DNA of 64,000 bases from Brachionus plicatilis (Eukaryota > Rotifera > Eurotatoria > Ploima > Brachionidae): NCBI GenBank assembly GCA_010279815.1, contig QEOQ01000141.1, forward strand, positions 992,096 to 1,056,095, written 5' to 3'. Every line of letters starts with the position of its first letter. Within the stretch, counting starts at the first letter, position 1. Made by a program: the position numbers and the translations under genes. The notes below the pieces were generated by a model that saw nothing but the letters and a program-made list of their open reading frames with translations, searched no databases and was not told the origin of the DNA. Positions 1-12,565 of the stretch are shown in pieces.

Positions 1-3000
1 AATTTAAAAAAAAAATAATTTTTAAAATTAAGAATTTTTTTTTTGGATTTTTTTAAAAATTGAAAAGCCTTTTGAGAAATTGGAAAAAAATAAGACAAAA
101 AATGTTCTACAAAGGTTTCTGCTAATTCTTAACAGTCCAAGAAAAGTCGCCAAGAAAATAAGAAAAAAAATTATTTTTTAATTTTAAAATTATTTTTTTG
201 GATTTTGTTAAAATTGAAAAGCCTTTTGAGAAATTTAAAGAATTAAGACAAAAAATTGGTCTGTATAGAACGCCTGCTGATTCTTAACAGTTTAAGACAG
301 GACGCTAAGAAAATTAAAAAATATTATTTTATAATAAAAAATTTATCACTTTGTATCAATCGTGGTACATTAAAAAATAGAATGTGCAAAATTTAAAATA
401 TGCCCACTTACAAAAAATATAGAAAAAAAAATAAGACAAAAAAAATGGTCCCCCATAGAATGAATGCCAATTTGTAACAGTTCAAGCCAGGATGCCAAGA
501 AAACTAATTTTGATTATTATTTATTCATAAAATTACGCCGGATTCGGCGATGTTAAAATAAAATAAAATAGAATGCAAAAGAAGGAAGTTTTGTACTGGT
601 TATTTTCCTTTTTTTAAATTTACTTTATGTTTAAGACTAAATTTTTTTTTGTTGACATAATTACAACAAAAGTTTTAATTTTAGATTTTTTTTATTTTTC
701 TTTACCTTTTTTTTCGAATTTGTAAAAATTTAAAAGTTTTTTGAGAACTTGGAAAAATAGGACAAAAATTGATCGTCATAGAACGCATGCTTACTCTTGT
801 CAGTTCATAACAGGATTCCAAGAAGATAAAAAATTATTCTCTGTTTTATTTTTAAATAAGCTATTTTTGATTAGAAAATTTATGCACAAAAAAAGAAGTT
901 GTACATTTTAGTGTTCTTTCAAATTATCATTGAACATTTCGATAGAAAAAAATATCCTAGTTACATAAAAAATGCAACATAAATATATTTTTCCTATAAT
1001 TATACATTTATGTGTGTTAGACTCATTTTTTAAGATAACGCACCAAAAAATTATACCTCAATCGCTTAAAGTGTACTAACATGGATAAAAAAATATAAGA
1101 AAAATTCGAATGTGCAAAATATTAAAATATGACCAGTGACAAAAAACAAAAAAAATTTAAAACATAGCATTTAATTTACTGAATGCAACAGAGAATATAG
1201 TAAAAAATATAGTTAAAGAAACATATTTAAAACAAACTATAGCTCTCTATTTCAACATATATTTTCAATTTTCTTTTTGTATCATTTTATGATTGAGCGA
1301 TAGCTCCTTAAAGAAATAGAAAAAAAAATAAGACAATTAATTGACATGTGTAGTTCGAAAACACCTGTTAAATGCAAAAATAAGAATTCTTTCAAAAAAA
1401 TCAGTTTTTTATCCCTTTTTTGATTCATATAAATTAAAATTTAATTTTAAAAATTCAAGTATTTACATGCCAATTTAAAGATTTTATTTTTTTTATTTAA
1501 TTATTTATAAATCCATTCTAGTTCTTAAAATTAAACAACTATATTTATACTATTTAAATAAATTTAAATCAGATTACCAAATGAATTTAAATTAATTTTA
1601 ATTTTATTTTGTAAAACTAATTTGAATAAATTAAACCTAACAACTATTAGACCTTTTCTTAATCATATAAATCGTTTTATAGAAAATTACAAATAAATTG
1701 AATTTTATCTGATTACAAATTGGAAAAAAATTTTCGATCAGAGGATATTACATTTAGGATGGAAGAGTAAAAAAACTTAATATCTTAATATTCTGGATCT
1801 TAGTAAGCCGATTGACCAATTTGCTAAAAAAAATTCAAATAAAGAAATTTAAAAAAAAGAAAAGAGAAAAATATGCTAAACTTAAACATTTTTTTTTAAA
1901 AAGGTTTCAATGCTTAACTTGATTTGTTATATCTGCAAAACTTTGAAAAATTTTGTAAATGCCTAATTAAACATAAGAATTGGTTAGAAGAAAAATATTA
2001 ACCTGCAATATTTTAATAGCTAAAAATCAATTTAATATTCTTGATCATGATCATTAAAATTTGATCATAAACTTCAACTACCTAAAAAAAAAACATTAAA
2101 AAAAAATTTAATTAGAAATAGAAAAAAATATTTCAGGTAGTAAATTTATATAGATATTCATTTAAATAAAAATAAATACAACCTGATGGGATCATTGTGG
2201 CTATAGTCATTGTCGTTGCTCTTTTTCTTTATTATTTGTGAAGGCTAAAAGCGACTATTTATTTCACTAAATAAAAATTGTATTCTTTTTTTTTGTTTGA
2301 GTTATCAAAACTCTCGCTACACTTTAGAAATGGTTTAAACTTTGTAAAATTAATAAGAAAAAAAATTTCTATTTTGTACTCGAGCTTTTTTGTTTGAAAA
2401 AAATTTAACATTTTATACTAAAATTAGAATTTGAGCTTGCCGAAATGTCGATCATGCATGATTTATTTTGTTATTGGATTATGGCCGAGAATTAGAGAAA
2501 TCACCTAGGAAAAAATTCATAAACTGTCGTCCTAGTTTTGCGAACGAAAGTTCAATATTTATTATTTCTCAAATATTCATTCAAGCTCGAACAAACATTT
2601 TCCTAATCAAACCAATTTTCCACACTCATTGGACACTGATGCCTTCGATTTGACGTGACTTTTTAAAATTGTCCTCACTCTCCACCTCTTTTAATTTTTG
2701 TCCAACTCCTCGAATAAAGCCCATTTCAAAATTAGTCTCATGGCCATCATTTAAAATAAACAAATGCAAATATTATAGTAACCTAAATATGGCCCACTCT
2801 AATCCGGCCCTAATTTAACTAGGGTCTTTTTAATTAAGCTTTATAATCTTCTTTTTTTCCCCAGCTCCTTCAATCAGCAGTTGCTGCTCGATTTTACAAG
2901 ATAAACTAGTGAAGCCAACTCTCATCGACAATTATCTAATATTCTCTTAAAAATAGTTCATCAGGCGTAAATTTTGCCTGCTGAGCAAATTTTGTGAGAC

Positions 3001-6000
3001 AACAAAATAAAAATTTTTGCTCACTTGGTCAATAGTGCATAGCCCTTATTTGTTTCAGCCAAATAAAAAATTTCAAAATTTTCACTCTTTTTCTTCTTTA
3101 TTTTTGTAAGCTAAAATAAATTAAAAAAAAAAGACGCTGAATAGCAAAAGATTTTATCTTTTCTCAATTAAAATGTTGAACTTCTCGAAATTCATAGAAA
3201 ACAATTATGATTAAATATATTTATTTATTTTTTTTTATTTTTTAAAAAGCCCGTGAGGCTCTTGTCTTCGGCTAACTATGACTTGACCTAAATAGCTGTT
3301 TTTAGAGAATAGCGCTGCCAAAGGCCCAAGCTTTTGAACAACAGTGTTGAGAGCTAAAAAATAAGAAAGAAATGACTGGTTTGGAGTCAGCTCAAGTTTA
3401 GTTTTTATATTATATAATTTAATGAATTTAAAAATTTGATTTTTTTACTCTACGAGGCTCTAAAAATGAGTTGAAAATCGATAAAAGAGAGCTACAAGCG
3501 ATAAGAACAACTAAATGAGGGATTTCGTTCTAAATTGTAAATTAAAATTTCTATTTGCGTAGTCAAGACTTTACCAACGTAGAGTGGAATGGTTGCCAAG
3601 CACGCTATTCAAATCACCTAAATAAAACTCACTAAACATAAAAATGAAATACAAGATTTGCTTAAATACCTAAAATTGATATATTTTGTGGATAAAATTA
3701 ATCAAAAAATTAAGAAAATAACTAGAAGATAGCCACAAGGCTTGTTTTGATTGAATTTTTGTCATTAAGATCAAAAATTAGACAAAAGTGCAGGCCTGTG
3801 AAGAGATGCGATTAAAAAAAATTTTACTCATTGTTGGAAATTTTAAATTTTAATTTTTTCTAGCTTGTGATTTGAGTTTTAAAGCTTACTGAATTGGAAT
3901 TTATGAAGAACTTGACTCAACTAGGCTCTTTGCGTGCGGTCAATTGTCATCTTAAACTAGAAATCGTTAATTCGCCTAGCAATGCTTGTCTAATTGAAAT
4001 TTTATACCAGATTTAGAGTATTTTTTTTATTTTATTTTGTTATCATAAGAATTCAACTCACAATTAAAGTCTCAAATAATTAACCTAAAAAATTAATTTC
4101 TTTTTTATCATTAAGCTCATATTGTTTGTTTATCTGGTAACATTTAAAAAGCAAGTCTAAATTTTGAAGCCCCACAACTCTAATTCTTTAGAGTTGTTTT
4201 TAAATAGGACCCAACAAAAAAAATAAATATTGAGAAAATCTAGAAGCAACAATTACGGCTCTCCAGTCTTACAAAAATAATATGGCACCAATTTGGAAAT
4301 TTTCTCCCATAAAAATTGAGAACGCTCCAAGTGACAAGTCTAACTCCATTCTAATTTAAAATTTAAAAATGTAAATTTAATTAGACAGCCTATCCTTTTA
4401 ATTAAAAAGCAATAATTGTCCTCTCTTTGCTCACATCTTCACAATTTAAAAATAATTTAAAAAATCCATGCCAAATTCTTCGGTCACATTTTCTCTTTTC
4501 GCCATAGTTTTAATTTTTGCCTCAAAAAATTCAAGTGATATTGTACTTTGTTTAACGAAAGTAAATGAACTAAGAAAAATATTTTTGTTAATTGAAACCA
4601 TTGAAAAAAAATAGAAAAATATAAGAAAAATAAGAAAAATTCATAAACTAAATTGGTGTTGCTTACTCTATTTTATACATCTAAATCCATCGATTTTCTC
4701 CTGTGCAAATAAATCCAAGTATTTAAATAGAGATTAACCCGTAACGATAACACTAAGGTGACAATAGAATGGGAGGCTAGCTTTAATTGTGGCAAATAGC
4801 GCTGACATTATTAACTAGGACTAGGATGAATACGTAGCAAAGGATTGTTAAAATAGCTAAGTTTCTAATGTAGGACTAAAATTTATCTTTGAAATAATAA
4901 AATTTGAATTCTATGAAAAAAAAATCAACTATTTATATGATTCGAATTAATAATTCTGAAATGAGCGGGGTTCGTTTTGTTTTATTACCTTTTAAAATTA
5001 GTAATTACTTAAAAATGTTTAAAACAAAAGCTTAACAATAAACTACCATGGTCTTAGAAAATAAAAATGCTATCTTTGCCTCTAAATTCCTAAAATTTCA
5101 AAAAATTTTACAACTTTTTTATTTTAAGATTAGAAATTTCTACACCTTTGAGTGGCTTTAAACACTCAAAGGTATTCGTTTAATATTTTCTAGCAAAATT
5201 TTCAACGCCAAAAAACAACTTGAAGATTTATTGTTAGAAGAAAATATTTTTACGATTTATTTTTATAAACCTTCACATTTCAAAGATAAAAATAACTTGT
5301 TAGCAATTTTGCCAAGCACTTTAGCTTTATCCTAGCAGCAATCTAAACTTTTTGGTTTTCTATTTTTTTCAAATTGAAAAAAACAATTGCAAAAAAAGAA
5401 AGATTTTATTTGATTTTATATTTAATTAAGGACTGAAGAAAATATACCTTTAAGTTTTTTTTATGAATTCGAAGACTTAAATGAATTTAATTCAATCATC
5501 ATACACCAAGTTGGTTTAAATCTAAAATGATTAAATATGAAATGCTTATTTTTTTTCATTAGCCACGCTTGGGTCTCTGACTAGATTGATTTACCATTTT
5601 CAATTAAAATTTTTTGCTAAAATAAATCCATTTAACTTCAATTAATGCAATTTTCTTCATTAAGTAAAAAGAATTTTTTAGTGAATCGTGGCTAATTGAA
5701 GTCATGCGGGTTTTAGAATATTTAAAAATATTCGAGCTCAATTTATACTATCAAATATTATTCTTACAAATCTTAAAATATAGTTAGGTTGAATAACCTT
5801 AATTTAAGTAAATATTTATGCTAAAACGTAAAGCTCGGCGTAGGCAAAATCTTTCAGGGATTGGGATAACAAAACTTAATCAAAATTTTCTTATTAAATA
5901 TTTGAGTTTTTAATCTTTTTATTTCTTTAAAATATACAATAGAAGATTATTTAAATTATTCACCAATATGTAGGCTTCTTATTTATCTTTGCCTAAATAT

Positions 6001-7748
6001 GCCATTCGAGATAAAAATTTAATTGAAATAGCAAAAAAATTTGTTCTTTCAATTTTCAGCTAAACTGTTTTTAATTGCAATAACTAGAATCTGAAATTTT
6101 TTTATTTTACCTAAAATCTTTTTCAGGTATGGCGAAAGTTACCCATTTTAGAAAAAAGCATGCTTGCTCTCGTAATTACTAGAAATCGCTTAATTTTTTT
6201 TTCAAATATTGCTTATTTTCTTTTAAAGAAAAGAAACAACTTGAAAATAACTTGTGCCTAGATTTATATTAAATTAAACTCATTTTAATGCGTTTGCTAT
6301 CCTGAAAAAATTGTTATAAATCATTTTAAAATAAATGAAAATTCCACTAGCTTTGAACATATTTTTGAAGATTTTTGAAATCAAAAACAAATTCACTCTA
6401 AAAAGTTTATATTTTGAATTTATTATTTGAAAAAAGTGAATTTAATGTAAAAAATAATCAAAATAAGCTTGGATCCTTAAAATTATTGTTGCTTGAAAAA
6501 ATTCTGTTTTTCTTAGATCATTTATTTAATAGTAACTAGTTTCAGCAAGCAAAACTTAAAGATATAAAATTAACAAAGTTAAATTTTACTTGGAAATTTT
6601 ATTGAGTGATAAGAATTTTTAAAAATTACCTTCCAAAATGAACTTGATTTTGTTAATTTTTTAAAAAACTATATTACTTTTTGACGATATCTCAAATTCG
6701 AATTAAAAAAGCATCATAAAATTTGCTATAATAAATAGAAATAAAACACCTATTCTGAAGCCTATCAGGCAATTTTATAAAATATAATAGAATTAGAAAA
6801 AAATTATTCGTAATATTATACATGGAAAACTATGAATATTTTAGTACGAACATATATTTACTTTAAGGTATTTTTTATTTTTAAATGCGAGTTTTGGTTT
6901 TTATTGACGTTTTTATAGTAAAGACAAACATTGGCTTTTAAGTTTTAGAATTAATGAAAAATATCCAAATCCCCTTTACTTTTGTTAGCTTACATGATTT
7001 AATTAAGCCTAAAAATGTCATTTATAAAAGTTAAATTGATTTTAGAAAAAATATTAAACCAAAGATCAAAAATGAAACCGTTTATTTAAACCAAATAACA
7101 AAAATGATTAATTAAAATTGCGATTAGAAAGATCGAGTAAAAAAATATTTCAAATCCTAAGTGCTTTATTTTTGATTTAGCTAAATCCCAATTTGTCTTA
7201 TTTTGGCATTAAGAGCAAAATACTTCTAATAAGAATGGATTTGATTAGGCTTAATGATTTTTTTCTTAATTGATTAAAAAAAATTCAAACTAATTGTTTG
7301 TAAAAAATCATAAAACTATTTTAAATGCTACCATCATGAATTGTACACAATCTTTTCATTTTGTCAATATTTTTTTAATTTACAAATAGTTCTTTGTTTC
7401 AAATACTCCGAAACCTCGTTTTAAAATTCCTTTTTTTTTTCTCGAAAATACCAAAATTTAAATAGATAATAAAAAATTGAAATTTTGCCTAATTTTCCTT
7501 TTATTAGCAAAATCAAAATCAAAATTTATAAAAAAATGTTTAAAATGATTAAATGTAAAAAACTTGTAAAATCTATTAGAAAATTAATTAATTCACCTTA
7601 AATATCAATTAATTAATCTTGAACTCTGATTTTTAAATGATAAAAATTTTTGTTACATTCTAAAATGTTATTACTTAAATAAAAATCAAAATGCATTTTT
7701 TTGATGGAATACGTTTCAAATTTTTTTCTAAATCAATTAAATTTTAAG
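1..7748. other. AT-rich non-coding region, no gene recognised
   Basis: No open frame here resembles a protein I know, and no exon could be joined to the F-spondin gene that starts (for us) at 7749. The missing 5' exons of that gene, coding for the signal peptide and the first half of the Reeler domain, should lie somewhere in this stretch or left of the window. The stretch is less AT-rich around 2400-3060. A perfect 11-bp-stem hairpin lies at 5144-5173. The decayed repeat family at 58-828 is listed separately. Confidence 0.6.
58..828 (+). repeat. Four diverged copies of a ~100-bp repeat
   Basis: Four stretches share one order of short blocks: a run like TTGAAAAGCCTTTTGAGAA, then AAGACAAAAA, then a TAGAA(C/T)GC-like block, then CTTAACAG, then CCAAGAAAA. 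Copies lie near 58-161, 212-317, 429-504 and 713-828. The first two are nearly the same over their first 25 bases; the third lacks its left part and the fourth is the most diverged. A weak fifth trace is seen near 1313-1375. The spacing (about 155, then 190, then 330 bases) suggests an old tandem array with lost units. The array may continue left of the window. Confidence 0.65.
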
Positions 7749-10700
7749 TCACATTAGTGGGTAGCTATGATTCTGCTAGGAATTACAATACTGAATTTCG
7801 CGGATTCTTGGTTGTCTCAGTACCAGAAACATGGTACGATGCAATGTCGTTTAACCCTGTTGGCCGTTTTATGGTATTCAAATTTAAATTCATAAATGAT
7901 CCAAAAATTTCAATTCCTTTAAAAAGATAAACCCAAATGATCGGGAGATAAAATATACCAGCGGATGTAGCGAGATGATAACTCATACCAATTTTGAGAG
8001 TAAAAAGCGAGTTACCTTTTATTGGACTGCACCTAAAGCTCGTACAGGCTGTGTATCTTTAAAGTAGAAATTTAATACTAGTTAATTTCGATAAGAAAAA
8101 AATAAAAATTATTAATAGAGCTTTTGTGATGCAAACAGAAACCTTATGGTTTAAGGATGATGGAGAATTGACGAAAGTTTTATGTGAAGGAGGTAAGCAA
8201 CCAAAATCCATAGAAAAAAAAACTGTTAATTTTTATAAAAATATTTAAGAAGAGTATACGGAAACGTTGGAAACTCCAACATGCTGTGCATGTGGTCAAG
8301 CTAAATACAAACTTAACTTTAAAGGTATGTGGACGAAGTATACTCATCCGAAAGATTGGCCAACAAACGGTAATTATTTTTTAATAAATATTTTGAAAGA
8401 TTTTTTAAATGTTATTAAATGAAGAGGGTTTAACACATTGGTCAAACATAATTGGAGCTATACACTCAAGAAATTATTCTGTTTGGGAAATTGGGGGTTA
8501 TGCATCACCTGGTCTAAAAGAACTAGCCGAATTCGGAATAATAAGAAGTCTGGAAGAAGAAATTAAAAATCATGTAAATTTTATTAACAATTAAATTCAT
8601 AATAAATTTTGTGGTTCTAGTCTAATTATGGTGTTATTCGTAATATTGTTCGAGCAAATGGTCTCTGGTTTCCCAATGTTGATAAAGAAACTGAATCAAT
8701 TTTCACTGTATCAAACACACATCACTTATTGTCATTTGCCAGTATGTTCGGACCATCACCAGATTGGATTTCAGGTTTTTATATGATCAATTTAAATTTT
8801 TAAAAATTATATCTAATTTTAGGTGTATCGAAATTGAATCTTTGTCAACATGATTGCACTTGGGCTGAAGAATATGAAGAAGAATTATTGCCATTTGATG
8901 CTGGAACTGACAGTGGAATTTCTTACAATGTAGATAAAATTTTGAGCATGTTTATTAAATATAAATATTTGTTAATTTTTTAATTTTAGTCACCTAATAA
9001 ACCGACGATTCCGCAAGAGAAAATAAGAAAAATCACTAGTGGATATCCAAATGACCCAAAAGCACCGTTTTATGATCCAACTGGAAAACCGATACCAACG
9101 ATGGCCAAGTTATCATTAAAACGAATCGATACAAATGGCGTTCAATGTCCGCATGGAATTAAGGAAAAAAACGGTGCAGTTGAATCAAACACTTTTGATT
9201 TAAATGATCTCTCAGATTCCATCAAGCGTTTTCAACTCATAAATTCAGAATCAGTTAGCTTTGCCAAAAAAAGAGCCAAAAATAATGAGATGAAAATTTT
9301 GGGTATCTTTTATTCTTTTTAATCCAAAAAAATTAATATTAGACACTACTTTTTCAGAAAATGTCGACCCTAGATGTATGACTACAGATTGGTCTGAGTG
9401 GAGTGAATGTTCTTCCACGTGCGGAAAAGGAATCAGAAAGCGATCACGTCAATACAAAAATTTCGATATGGCCAAAGGATTCTGTAATGAAATCATCAAT
9501 GATCATGAAATGTGTTTAAGCATCAATGGTGAATGTGAAGATGACGAAGAAGCTACATCAATTGAAGGATCTGATAAGTAATGGAATAGAAAAAATTATT
9601 CAAATTTTAATTGATTCTCTAAGATGTTTGTTAATGACTTCATGGAGTGAGTGGTCACCGTGCTCGACCACATGCGGCAAAGGCTTCACCATAAGAATAA
9701 GAAAATATTTGAGAAAAGACTTGGGAAAAAAATGCAAAAGTCGACTAGAAGAAAAAAGAACCTGCATAATTAATAATAAATGTATCGACGAGAGTCTATT
9801 AAGCGATCAAGAAAGAAAAAGTAAAATTTAAAAAAATAAAAATTTGTGAGTTTTTTTTTAAATTTAAATTTAAGGAATTTGTAGTCTTGAAAAAAAATCG
9901 GGACCATGTAGAATGGCTATTGAAAATATTAAATATTATTATGATATGAATGCTAAACGATGTCTATCATTCAATTACGGCGGATGTCGTGGAAATGAAA
10001 ACAACTTTGAAAATTTGGATAAATGTGAAAGAATTTGTAAAATTATGAATGAAGGTGATTTAATGTTATTTAATTTAAAAAAAATTTATTTTTATTTTAT
10101 AGAAAATGAATTTCAAGAGTTTAGTTCAAGTATTATTAGAATTTAACCAAGATAATTTTTTGCTTTTTTTAAAAACATTATAAATCTAGTTAAACAATTG
10201 AGCGAAGGAGAAATTGAAGAAAAAAAGAGTAATGGAATTTTATATTTTAATTCTTTTAAAAAGCGTTTTAATTAAGAAACTTGTCTTTTGCCACCCGAGG
10301 AAGGCAATTGCTACGAATCTCAGCTCAAATATTATTTCGATCGAACCAAGTCTACTTGTTTACCTTTTGAGTTTAGCGGTAATAAAACAAAATTTTTGTT
10401 TTTTGAGTTGAAAGTTAATTTTTTCTTTTAGGATGTGGTGGTAATACAAACAACTTTAAAACAATCGCTGCCTGTGAATCATTTTGTCACCCTATTATAG
10501 ATTTTATAAAAGATGATTCAAATAGTATTTTTTTATTTTTAAAAAAATGGAAATATTAAATATTATGAATTAGGAATAATGAATGGCAAACGATTAACTA
10601 TACCCGAAAAAAAAAGTATTAATTTTTATTTTTTCTAATTTAAAGTAAGACTTTTATTCTTAAGGGATATGCATGTCACCTGCAGAGAAGGGAACATGCT

Positions 10701-12493
10701 CAGAATCGATTCAAAGATACACTTTTAGTGTCAGTATGGGAAAATGTTTACTTTTTGACTATAGTGGTTGTGAAGGAAATTTGAATAATTTCGAATCAAT
10801 TGAAGAATGCGAATCTGTTTGTGATATTCTTATTCAGATGGCTCAACAAGCCTCAAGTAAGTTGAATTAGATTTTTAGATTGAAAAATATTTTTTCTTAA
10901 TTTAAAGGAAGTGAACTAGAGGCTAATTTGGAAATTCAAAAAAAAGGTTAAATATTTAAATTTTGATTAAATAAAAATTTAACAAAACTAATGAATAGAA
11001 ATGTGCATGCTACCAAAAGAAAAAGGGCCTTGTTCTAATTACCAACAACGTTATTTTTTCAATTCATTTAAAGGAAAATGTGAACAGTTTTTATATGGCG
11101 GTAACTCTAAATGAAAAATTTGAAAATTTGAGAAATAATTAATTCTTTCCAGGGTGCAATGGAAACAATAATAATTTTGAATCTCTTGATGAATGTGAAT
11201 CGACATGCTATTCATTAATTGAATTTGCCGAAAATTCACAATCTGTTTCGATTGATTTAAGTGAGATTTTGATTAAATTTTAAAGTTTTTTTGACAAATT
11301 TTAAAACTTAGAGCCCAAAACGTTGTCTTATGATCAGCGAAAAAGTAATTTCAATAATTAAATTGAATATAAAAATTTATCTAACAATTTTTAGGAATAT
11401 GTAAATTTCCAGTAAATGAAGGATCATGCAATGGCTATCTCAAAAGATATTTTTTCAATTTTTTTACCAGAAATTGCGAGCCTTTTGCTTATACAGGTAA
11501 TTTTTTTGATTGTAAATATTTAAAAAATTCTTTATTGAATTTTTTATGGATCTTTATATTATGTGTAAACATTTTTATGTTTTATTCATGTCAAAACCAT
11601 TTAAGAATTTTTTTTGAAAAAAATATTGTACAAATGATTTCTTGAAACACCTACGATGATAAAATTTTGGGCAATAAATTAGAAGATAGACCAAGGTATT
11701 ACCAGACTTGCCCAAAGGTTAATAATTTGGTTCTTGTTTTAAACACAAATATAAAAAATATGTATAAGAAAAAAAAAAATTCCGCACATTTTTAAACTTT
11801 AATATAAAAAAATCTTGACAAAATAATATTCATTCAATTTCAAGACTGATAATTAAAAAAATTTAATTTTGATTTAAAGGATGTGATGGTAATGAGAATA
11901 ACTTTATAACTTATGACGATTGTATGGAAATATGCTCTAATCTGAACCGTAATTACACCGCTGAAGCTTTAAACAAAAGCCAAAACTCAAACTTAATGAT
12001 GTACCCCATTGATTGCCAACTTTCAGAATGGAACGAATGGTCCGATTGCTCAGGTATATTAGAAAAAAAATCTCTAACTTTTACAACAAATTGTAAAATT
12101 AAAAACAAGCTGATCAATGTAATAAAATTGGATTTTCACTGCGTTCTCGTTTTATTCTATCTAAGCCAAGATATGGCGGAAAACCATGTCCATCAAGCTT
12201 AAATCAAACTAAAATTTGTTTCAAAGAATGTGAAAGTAATTAATCACACTTTCAAAATATTAATTAAAAACGGTGAATTTTGATTTAAAGGCGAAGAAGA
12301 TCAAAATGTTGATTGCTCAGTGAGACTATGGAGTCCATGGAGCGAATGTAAAATGGGAAATACATGCAGTGAAGGATATCAAGAAAGAACATCAGTATCT
12401 AACAAAGGATGCTTGGTTTTGAGAGAAAGACGAAAATGCTACTTGGGTCCGTGTGATTTAAAAAAGATAATGAATTTCAAAAATTTAAACTGA
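7749..12493 (+). CDS. SPON1: F-spondin (spondin-1) with five Kunitz domains, 5' end missing
   Basis: Secreted extracellular-matrix protein of the F-spondin family, which acts in cell and axon attachment. I read 25 exons: 7749-7873, 7948-8063, 8119-8192, 8250-8369, 8425-8573, 8621-8774, 8823-8929, 8990-9302, 9358-9577, 9624-9820, 9875-10054, 10103-10129, 10190-10228, 10277-10378, 10432-10524, 10574-10615, 10665-10856, 10908-10946, 10999-11100, 11153-11260, 11312-11344, 11395-11496, 11880-12053, 12110-12235, 12291-12493. They give 1,044 residues in one frame to TGA. Order: end of the Reeler domain (FRGFLVV, then W-APKARTGC), Spondin_N (CCACGQAKYKLNF, THPKDWP, GPSPDW, DAGTDSG, PNKPTIPQEKIR), two thrombospondin type-1 repeats (WSEWSECSSTCGKG; WSEWSPCSTTCGKG), five Kunitz domains (exons 9875-11880), then two more thrombospondin repeats (12010-12235 and 12310-12466). 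Vertebrate F-spondin has six thrombospondin repeats and no Kunitz domain. The start codon and signal peptide lie upstream and were not found. Identity is very sure; the 27-42-base linker exons are the least certain parts. Confidence 0.93.
11497..11879 (+). other. Longer intron inside Kunitz domain 5 of F-spondin
   Basis: At 383 bases this is the one long intron in the visible part of the gene; the others are mostly 45-75 bases. It holds an 8-bp inverted pair (TTGGGCAA / TTGCCCAA, near 11667 and 11708) but no gene or element that I recognise. Confidence 0.6.
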
Positions 12494-12503
12494 ATGAATT
12501 TTT

Positions 12504-12547
12504 TTTATTAAAAACATTAGCTTTTAGATATTAAACTAAGAAATAAA
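12504..12547. promoter_or_regulatory. Overlapping opposed poly(A) signals between F-spondin and TANGO2
   Basis: Only 72 bases separate the F-spondin stop (12491-12493, +) from the TANGO2 stop (12566-12568, -). The plus strand has AATAAA at about 12542, 49 bases after the F-spondin stop. The minus strand has AATAAA (read as TTTATT on the plus strand) near 12504-12509, about 60 bases after the TANGO2 stop. Cleavage 10-30 bases past each signal would make the two transcripts overlap at their 3' ends. The signals are seen; their use is inferred. Confidence 0.5.
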
Positions 12548-12565
12548 TATCATAGATAGAATTTT

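Noticed and set aside
2180..2250. A short hydrophobic frame (DGIIVAIVIVVALFLYYL, then stop) resembling a membrane segment
   Set aside because: An in-frame stop lies just before it, no acceptor lies between, and no other exon could be joined to it.
6120..6180. Acceptor-like TTTTTCAGGTATGG considered as a 5' F-spondin exon
   Set aside because: The translation does not resemble the first half of a Reeler domain, and phase could not be matched to 7749.
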